Positions 29,174-32,987 of a stretch of 32,987 nt of DNA are shown one piece after another. Location: positions 1 to 32,987 of IMG/VR virus record IMGVR_UViG_3300008267_000192; one strand, written 5' to 3'. The notes under the pieces were generated by a model. That model was given only the letters and a program-made list of their open reading frames with translations, was not told where the DNA came from and did no database searches. Source of the stretch: a virus. Each line of letters opens with the position of its first letter. Position 1 is the stretch's first letter. A program made the translations under genes and the position numbers.

Positions 29174-29176
29174 ATA
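29169..29176 (+). promoter_or_regulatory. Late promoter core CCTAAATA
   Basis: CCTAAATA, ATCTT, predicted start 29182, ATG 29183: a leaderless or one-base leader. The core overlaps the stop codon of the preceding gene. It makes ATG 29183 a better start than TTG 29180. Confidence 0.6.
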
Positions 29177-29182
29177 ATCTTG

Positions 29183-30868
29183 ATGGGTCGCCCACAGTAT
29201 ATTCCCTCATTCTTTTTTTATAAATTTGCACAAACACTTGCAGATCCGTATACTTCTTTTGAAGCATATCGTGCAGGAAACATCGATGCTAGTGGCAATA
29301 TAACTGGAAACGAAAGCAATATAGATCCATTTGAGTACTTTGTAATCAAGCTCAAAAAAATATTGGAAGAATTGCCACCTGGATCTACCAAGTATAAAAC
29401 GAACAATCTATTTGGAGTCCTTCAGCTGTTCTCGGAGCATGCAGAAAACTTTGGAATCACCAATGAAGATTTTCAAATCTTGGTTGAAGCCGAATTGATG
29501 GCAAAAGAATTAACCGAAGACATGACAACCGGAGGAGCAGCTGGAGCATTGGGAACCCCAGCAGAAGCCCCCGGAGCAAACAAAGGAAATGTCTCTGGCT
29601 ATGATCCAGTAATGGGATCAATGGCAACTAGATCTGGTCCTGTCAATATGTTTGCTTCTGTTGAGATGTTTAACATTCCAACATCGGAGTACAAGCTCTT
29701 TAAGCTGGATAAAGGATATCCAAAGACTGCAACTGGAAACTATGTTCGCAGATACGGACAAAGAAACTCAAATCAGAAGCTAGCCGTCAGAGATGAGGAT
29801 AGCGGAGAAATATACTGGTTGCCTGCACCCAACAAAAAAACATTTGTAGAGACATATAATTTAAAAAATTTAAAATTATTGGATGAAAGTGTTGTCGGGG
29901 ATTATACGGACTCTGTAAAGGATGATGAAATAAACGTGGCAACAAGAACAAATGCCCAAGAAATTAAGCCTCTGGAAATAAGCGGAAAAGAATTAAAAAC
30001 TACCGCTGAAATAGTAAGACAAAGATATGAAGATGAAAAGCAAAAAGAAGACGAGCGCAGGAAGCAACCGTATTTAAAAGCTGGATCTGCAGAAAAATAT
30101 GCAGCAGGAACTGAGTTAGAAAAAAGTATTCCAACTGCACTTGAGATAATGAAAAGACTGGGCAATAGAGGAGCGGAAATTGCTCAAAAATGGCATGGCC
30201 AATTCAGACACTCGGCAGAAAAAGAAATATCAACACACGGGGAACCGGATTACTACGGTTTGGGAAATTTAGAGGGGTTAGAAGATTTAGAAAATCCTGA
30301 AGATCTCATTAAAGCTTTTGATGCAAAAAATATAAAAGCCAGAGGACAAGTAAACATAGATCCAACAGAGTTTTTTAAAGATACAGAAGTTGGTGGTGTT
30401 AAGGGATTCCCAACTGTTTCTGGAACCCCTGCCCATATAGCAAGAGCATTGGCAGCAAAAGCCGGTGACACAAGAGAAGCTGCAAGAATAAGATCTGATG
30501 TTCTTACTCCGTTTTATTCAGACCCTGGAGTTCAAAATCAACTTCGCACCCATTACATGACTCAAACTTTTCCACAAAATAATGATGTGTCATTAAGATT
30601 GGCAACAAAAAAAGGAAGAGAGTTAATTCCAATAGGCGTTGCGGATGCTGAAACGATCTTAAGAAAAGGAATCGCCGTAAGAACAACTAGGGGCGGCTCT
30701 CAACCAGTGGAAAAATCAAAATTGGGAATACAGTCTAGCAGTGATTTTGGTGTTATTGCTGTTGGAAAAAATGATCCTCTCCAGACACTGTCTAGAGAGG
30801 ATCAATCTAGTTTGGAAAGATTGTCGCCAGAACTAAGAAGATTTAGTTCTTGGTTAAGAACAACTTAA
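29183..30868 (+). CDS. Large late protein of unknown function
   Basis: A 561-residue protein from ATG 29183 (MGRPQYIPSFFFYKFAQTL). Residues 1-105 are helical with PFEYFVIKLKKILEELP. Residues 115-140 are a Gly/Ala/Thr-rich linker, a beta segment follows (EYKLFKLDKGYPKTATG, RRYGQRNSNQKLAVRDEDSG). Residues 265-300 form a charged helix (IVRQRYEDEKQKEDERRKQP), and the C-terminal third contains SGTPAHIARALAAKAGDTRE and ends RRFSSWLRTT. No enzyme motif or capsid-leader start is seen. A virion-associated role is likely from its late promoter and neighbours. Its stop overlaps the convergent leftward gene by four bases. Confidence 0.5.
   Translation: MGRPQYIPSFFFYKFAQTLADPYTSFEAYRAGNIDASGNITGNESNIDPFEYFVIKLKKILEELPPGSTKYKTNNLFGVLQLFSEHAENFGITNEDFQILVEAELMAKELTEDMTTGGAAGALGTPAEAPGANKGNVSGYDPVMGSMATRSGPVNMFASVEMFNIPTSEYKLFKLDKGYPKTATGNYVRRYGQRNSNQKLAVRDEDSGEIYWLPAPNKKTFVETYNLKNLKLLDESVVGDYTDSVKDDEINVATRTNAQEIKPLEISGKELKTTAEIVRQRYEDEKQKEDERRKQPYLKAGSAEKYAAGTELEKSIPTALEIMKRLGNRGAEIAQKWHGQFRHSAEKEISTHGEPDYYGLGNLEGLEDLENPEDLIKAFDAKNIKARGQVNIDPTEFFKDTEVGGVKGFPTVSGTPAHIARALAAKAGDTREAARIRSDVLTPFYSDPGVQNQLRTHYMTQTFPQNNDVSLRLATKKGRELIPIGVADAETILRKGIAVRTTRGGSQPVEKSKLGIQSSSDFGVIAVGKNDPLQTLSREDQSSLERLSPELRRFSSWLRTT
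30772..30804 (+). other. Hairpin within the end of the 29183-30868 gene
   Basis: TGATCCTCTC (30772-30781) pairs with GAGAGGATCA (30795-30804), 10 bp perfect. After one mismatch, AGA pairs with TCT around a five-base loop. Like the hairpin at 6119-6146, it lies shortly before the stop at a convergent gene junction and has no T-run. Confidence 0.4.
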
Positions 30869-31077
30869 TCCTGAATAAAATTTTTACAGCATTTGGGCTT
30901 GTCGCAGCCTGAGTTTTCTCTGGCTTCTGCAATTATCTTTTTGTGTGCATCATCCCATCCAGTCATCCATTCTTGGATGTATACATTGGCAACGTCTGCA
31001 CTGATAACATCACGGCTGTGACCTTCCATCCGAGCCTTGAAACCAGCACTGTATCCGGAACCTGGAATATAAGTCAT
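30865..31077 (-). CDS. Small protein resembling ribosome modulation factor (RMF-like)
   Basis: A 70-residue protein: SGYSAGFKARMEGHSRDVIS (about 7-26) then IQEWMTGWDDAHKKI (about 34-48). The pattern GYxAGxxxR, then a spacer, then WxxGWxxA is that of RMF and of RMF-like phage proteins. A Cys-rich tail (CDKPKCCKNF) is added. RMF-type proteins bind the ribosome; whether this one does is inferred from the short motif. It overlaps the upstream gene by four bases and its stop overlaps the convergent gene stop. Confidence 0.45.
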   Translation of the reverse strand: MTYIPGSGYSAGFKARMEGHSRDVISADVANVYIQEWMTGWDDAHKKIIAEARENSGCDKPKCCKNFIQD

Positions 31078-31472
31078 TTATTTTCCTTCCAGACAATTTG
31101 AATTTGATTGAGCAGTTTGTCCAGAGCCTTCACGTGGGCATACTGTTCGGTGATATTGAGATAACCACGAATTTCAATTAGCTTCATGTAATCTTCTTGA
31201 TTGAAGATTGCAGGCTTTTGATCGTTTTTATGGTTTTGTGAAACCTTACGTGGCTTCTTTGAAGGCTTGATGTCATCCATGTGAAAATATTCTTTCATGT
31301 ATTCCATCGGATCTTCATTCTTGTGCATGTTTTCCCAGATCTTCTTGAAGGCATCCTTGTTGGATCCATAATAGAAGAAGCCCCCCTTGGGGAACCAGTT
31401 ATTGGGGTTGTTCATTTCATTCTCATCCCCATTTTGCCAGTTGTTGAAATCATTGTAGTCAGAATTATTCAT
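31074..31472 (-). CDS. Unknown protein with Asn/Trp-rich N-terminus
   Basis: A 132-residue protein. The first 40 residues are Asn, Asp and Trp rich (MNNSDYNDFNNWQNGDENE, then NNWFPKGGFFYYG). A middle helix (DAFKKIWENMHKNEDPMEYM) and a basic linker (KPSKKPRKVSQNHKNDQK) follow. The C-terminal helix pair is NQEDYMKLIEIRGYLNITEQ then KALDKLLNQIQIVW. AAGGACA before the ATG is a good ribosome site. No family is recognised. It is part of the leftward early operon beginning at 32101 or 31946. Confidence 0.5.
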   Translation of the reverse strand: MNNSDYNDFNNWQNGDENEMNNPNNWFPKGGFFYYGSNKDAFKKIWENMHKNEDPMEYMKEYFHMDDIKPSKKPRKVSQNHKNDQKPAIFNQEDYMKLIEIRGYLNITEQYAHVKALDKLLNQIQIVWKENK

Positions 31473-31480
31473 AGTGTCCT

Positions 31481-31780
31481 TTAGTTAGTGTCGAAAAACT
31501 GTTCGTAAACAACCTTGCCACGATTGTCGGTGACAGAGATATAGCGAACATGGCGCTCAATTGCGTCAGAGATATTTAGTGGGTCTTGAGGACCAAAAGA
31601 CATATGCTTGATCCAAGCGGGGCATCCACCAAGGGAAATGCGCACCTCTGCACCAGTAGCATCAGTTCCATAAAAATCAAATGTAGATTTGTCACCATCG
31701 TAGTAGGTAAAAAAGCAGTCAATTGAATCGTACTTCTTGCGTACATCCGCAAGAGCCATTTGGGTTTCAGTTTTAGCCAT
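31481..31780 (-). CDS. Unknown small early protein
   Basis: A 99-residue protein from ATG 31780 (MAKTETQMALADVRKKYDSI); the longer frame up to 31888 covers another gene and is rejected. The domain is alpha/beta: IDCFFTYYDGDKSTFDFYGT, VRISLGGCPAWIKHMSFG, RHVRYISVTDNRGKVVYEQF. I recognise no family. The ATG lies within the end of the upstream small gene (overlap of eight bases), so translation is probably coupled. Confidence 0.5.
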   Translation of the reverse strand: MAKTETQMALADVRKKYDSIDCFFTYYDGDKSTFDFYGTDATGAEVRISLGGCPAWIKHMSFGPQDPLNISDAIERHVRYISVTDNRGKVVYEQFFDTN

Positions 31781-31946
31781 TAGGCAATCTCTTTTGCTTG
31801 ACAGACTTGGGAAGTTGGCCAATCGCGTCAAGCGCACGAAGAGTACCAACCTTTGCCTCCATGAGGCTTTCAGCGCGGTTACGGGCAATCCGTTCCTTGC
31901 GCTTCTTATGATGACGAGCTGTAATACGCTGTTTTGAATTAGGCAT
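31773..31946 (-). CDS. Small basic protein (57 residues), unknown
   Basis: A 57-residue, Arg/Lys-rich protein: MPNSKQRITARHHKKRKERI at the start, then a helical MEAKVGTLRALDAIGQLPKS and the tail KQKRLPNG. The charge suggests nucleic-acid or ribosome binding. It has its own promoter with TTGACA and TATAGT at 16 bp, and the ATG is six bases after the -10, with no room for a ribosome site. Its 3' end overlaps the next gene. No family is recognised. Confidence 0.6.
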   Translation of the reverse strand: MPNSKQRITARHHKKRKERIARNRAESLMEAKVGTLRALDAIGQLPKSVKQKRLPNG

Positions 31947-31948
31947 GA

Positions 31949-32101
31949 TTAAACTATACCCTTTTTCTTTCTTTTGTCAAGCTTTTTCTTCTTTTTGGGA
32001 ATTTCCTTGTTTCCAAAAATTTTATCCCAATTTTTACAATATTTGTCGTAATCGACATGGCGATAGGAATCGCCTTTTCCTGCACCGTGTATACCTTCCA
32101 T
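31949..32101 (-). CDS. Small GKGDxYR/NWDxIFG-type phage protein (50 residues)
   Basis: A 50-residue protein, MEGIHGAGKGDSYRHVDYDK at the start, then YCKNWDKIFGNKEIPKKKKK and a Lys-rich tail. The GKGD-x-YR and NWDxIFG motifs are common in tiny phage proteins of unknown role. I chose the second ATG (32101) because it lies six bases after TATAAT, as in the other early genes; the first ATG (32107) directly abuts the -10 box and would be outside the mRNA. The tail codons overlap the promoter of the next leftward gene. Confidence 0.65.
   Translation of the reverse strand: MEGIHGAGKGDSYRHVDYDKYCKNWDKIFGNKEIPKKKKKLDKRKKKGIV
31953..31980 (-). promoter_or_regulatory. Early-type leftward promoter (TTGACA-16-TATAGT)
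   Basis: Minus strand: TTGACA at 31980-31975, 16 bp, TATAGT at 31958-31953, six bases, ATG 31946. It is embedded in the 3' end of the preceding small gene. The predicted start is the start codon. Confidence 0.65.
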
Positions 32102-32107
32102 ATCCAT

Positions 32108-32135
32108 ATTATAGCATTTATCAAGCGGGAGTCAA
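32108..32135 (-). promoter_or_regulatory. Early-type leftward promoter (TTGACT-16-TATAAT)
   Basis: Minus strand: TTGACT at 32135-32130, 16 bp, TATAAT at 32113-32108, six bases, ATG 32101. The -35 box lies one base from the rightward late core at 32137-32144, the same arrangement as at 8106-8120. Confidence 0.7.
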
Positions 32136-32136
32136 A

Positions 32137-32144
32137 TCTAAATA
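32137..32144 (+). promoter_or_regulatory. Late promoter core TCTAAATA
   Basis: TCTAAATA, ATTTT, ATG 32150: predicted start on the A of the ATG, identical to the leftward arrangement at 6802-6817. It supports ATG 32150 over the longer frame from 32057. Confidence 0.65.
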
Positions 32145-32149
32145 ATTTT

Positions 32150-32803
32150 ATGAATAAGAAAATTAACCGCTTTTCCTGGATCCACGATTTAAATCGATCT
32201 GCCTTGGAAGCAAAAATGATTGCCGAAGCAAAGCTTTTTGCCAAAAAAGTAAATTTAAAAGAAGCCTTGGGCGATGATTTGAGCGATGTAAATCCACAGG
32301 ATTTTGCAAAAATGGTTATGCAGGGTCTCGGGCAAACCAGAGCTACCACAATTAAGTCGGGTGGTGGTGACCCAATGATCTATCGCAAAGAAAAACAAGC
32401 AAAGATGGCTGCAGAAAGATCTGCACTTGGAAGCCGCCCCGATTTGCGAGTAACAGACGTAAATGGAGATGGTTCGGAGAATGCCGAAGACGTAAAAGCA
32501 GATGCTAAAAACTGGGAAATGGGAGAGACACAATCAAGATTGCCAAGTTTTGATTGGGCCCACCAAGAAGCAACTCCTGTTTCGCGTGTTCACCCACCAG
32601 CTCCAAATTTTGGTAACATGACCCCAAACGAAATTACCAGAAAAGCCAATGAGCAGTTGAAAGCCGATGCGGTAATAGATGATCTTTATTCTAGAATGGA
32701 TGCCGATGCCGAGATGAAGAGATTCATCAAGACTGCACCACCCGGAAGAAATTACACAATTCAAGATTTAAGATACATTGCAGATTTGCTTGGAGGCCGC
32801 TAA
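32150..32803 (+). CDS. Late protein, candidate head-internal, unknown function
   Basis: A 217-residue protein from ATG 32150 (MNKKINRFSWIHDLNRSALE). The N-terminal 35 residues are basic and amphipathic with I-A-E at 23-25, a possible prohead protease site, although the leader is less typical than in the other genes. Residues 65-115 are charged (TRATTIKSGGGDPMIYRKEK, then NGDGSENAEDVK), and a C-terminal helical region follows (EITRKANEQLKADAVIDDLY, RRxxADLLGG-like end IADLLGGR). No family is recognised. It overlaps the next gene by one base (TAATG). Confidence 0.5.
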   Translation: MNKKINRFSWIHDLNRSALEAKMIAEAKLFAKKVNLKEALGDDLSDVNPQDFAKMVMQGLGQTRATTIKSGGGDPMIYRKEKQAKMAAERSALGSRPDLRVTDVNGDGSENAEDVKADAKNWEMGETQSRLPSFDWAHQEATPVSRVHPPAPNFGNMTPNEITRKANEQLKADAVIDDLYSRMDADAEMKRFIKTAPPGRNYTIQDLRYIADLLGGR

Positions 32804-32987
32804 TGAAAAAGCTAGAAGATTTTTTAGTTACTGGAATCTATGAAGAGATCGGTGATTCACCGAGTCCTGCAATGCTTAAAGCATATACCAGGAAGTATCA
32901 GAAGCAAGGCTACAATCCCACAGAAGCAGAAACCCTAGCCCAAGACGAACTCTCTACATACAGAGAACTTGGGAAAAAAGGATTTAA
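32803..32987 (+). CDS. Late protein with capsid-leader-like start (3' end cut by window edge)
   Basis: The first 61 residues of a gene running off the right edge. The start MKKLEDFLVTGIYE-E carries I-Y-E at 12-14, matching the L/I-x-E rule, and resembles the starts at 19148 and 28237. Next comes a helical charged stretch (SPAMLKAYTRKYQKQGYNPT, then EAETLAQDELSTYRELGKKG). The ATG shares one base with the preceding stop. Assignment to head-internal proteins is inferred from the leader only. Confidence 0.55.
   Translation, partial: MKKLEDFLVTGIYEEIGDSPSPAMLKAYTRKYQKQGYNPTEAETLAQDELSTYRELGKKGF

Noticed and set aside
31954-32349. 131-residue leftward frame
   Set aside because: It is antisense to the late gene at 32150 and in a different frame from the small GKGD protein, which has a family-like motif and a promoter.
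1-32987. CRISPR array, insertion sequence or integrase
   Set aside because: I saw no regularly spaced direct repeats, transposase or integrase motifs, or terminal inverted repeats of an insertion element.

Overview
The window is a stretch of a T4-like myovirus genome, probably a marine or freshwater phage of a Gram-negative host. The evidence is a T4-style replication set in one block: family B DNA polymerase, UvsX recombinase, DnaB-type helicase (gp41 type) and zinc-finger/TOPRIM primase (gp61 type). With it are phage nucleotide genes (dUTPase, ThyX, a class II B12-dependent ribonucleotide reductase), a tRNA-Asn, repeat-built tail-fibre genes and T4-type late promoter cores (NNTAAATA). A lipobox protein on the lysis-like strand points to a host with an outer membrane. 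No photosynthesis genes are seen, so a cyanobacterial host is not supported here. Both ends of the window cut genes.

Layout. 1-5619 (+): virion surface and tail-fibre genes, including a repeat-rich fibre and a tandemly duplicated pair. 5654-6172 (+): dUTPase with its own promoter. 6175-8085 (-): a late leftward operon with a membrane-anchored protein, a holin-like protein, a small lipoprotein with a C-terminal membrane helix, and a structural-looking protein. 8151-19019 (+): DNA replication and nucleotide metabolism, tightly packed with many ATGA overlaps. 19027-20160: tRNA-Asn, a very stable hairpin, a late gene, a bidirectional terminator and a GC-rich candidate non-coding RNA. 20173-21781: RuvC-like resolvase facing a leftward set (unknown, FmdB-like zinc ribbon, HNH nuclease). 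21822-30868 (+): mostly late genes of unknown function, several with a short N-terminal leader like the T4 capsid-targeting sequence, interrupted by an MGME1-like exonuclease and a modular DNA-binding protein. 30865-32101 (-): five small genes, two of them under 60 residues. 32150-32987 (+): two more late genes with leader-like N-termini.

Regulation can be read directly. Early-type promoters (TTGACN, 16 bp, TATAAT) and late-type promoters (NNTAAATA) are repeatedly placed so that the expected transcription start falls on, or within a few bases of, the A of the ATG. These genes would have leaderless or nearly leaderless mRNAs, while operon-internal genes and a few promoter-proximal ones carry good Shine-Dalgarno sites. 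Twice (8106-8142 and 32108-32144) a late promoter and an early promoter are fused back to back with one base between them.

The most interesting ideas are the leaderless promoter design, the set of candidate capsid-targeted proteins (one ending in an HNH-like motif), and the structured RNA candidate at 20058-20145. All assignments come from reading the sequence and remembered family motifs; no database search was run.
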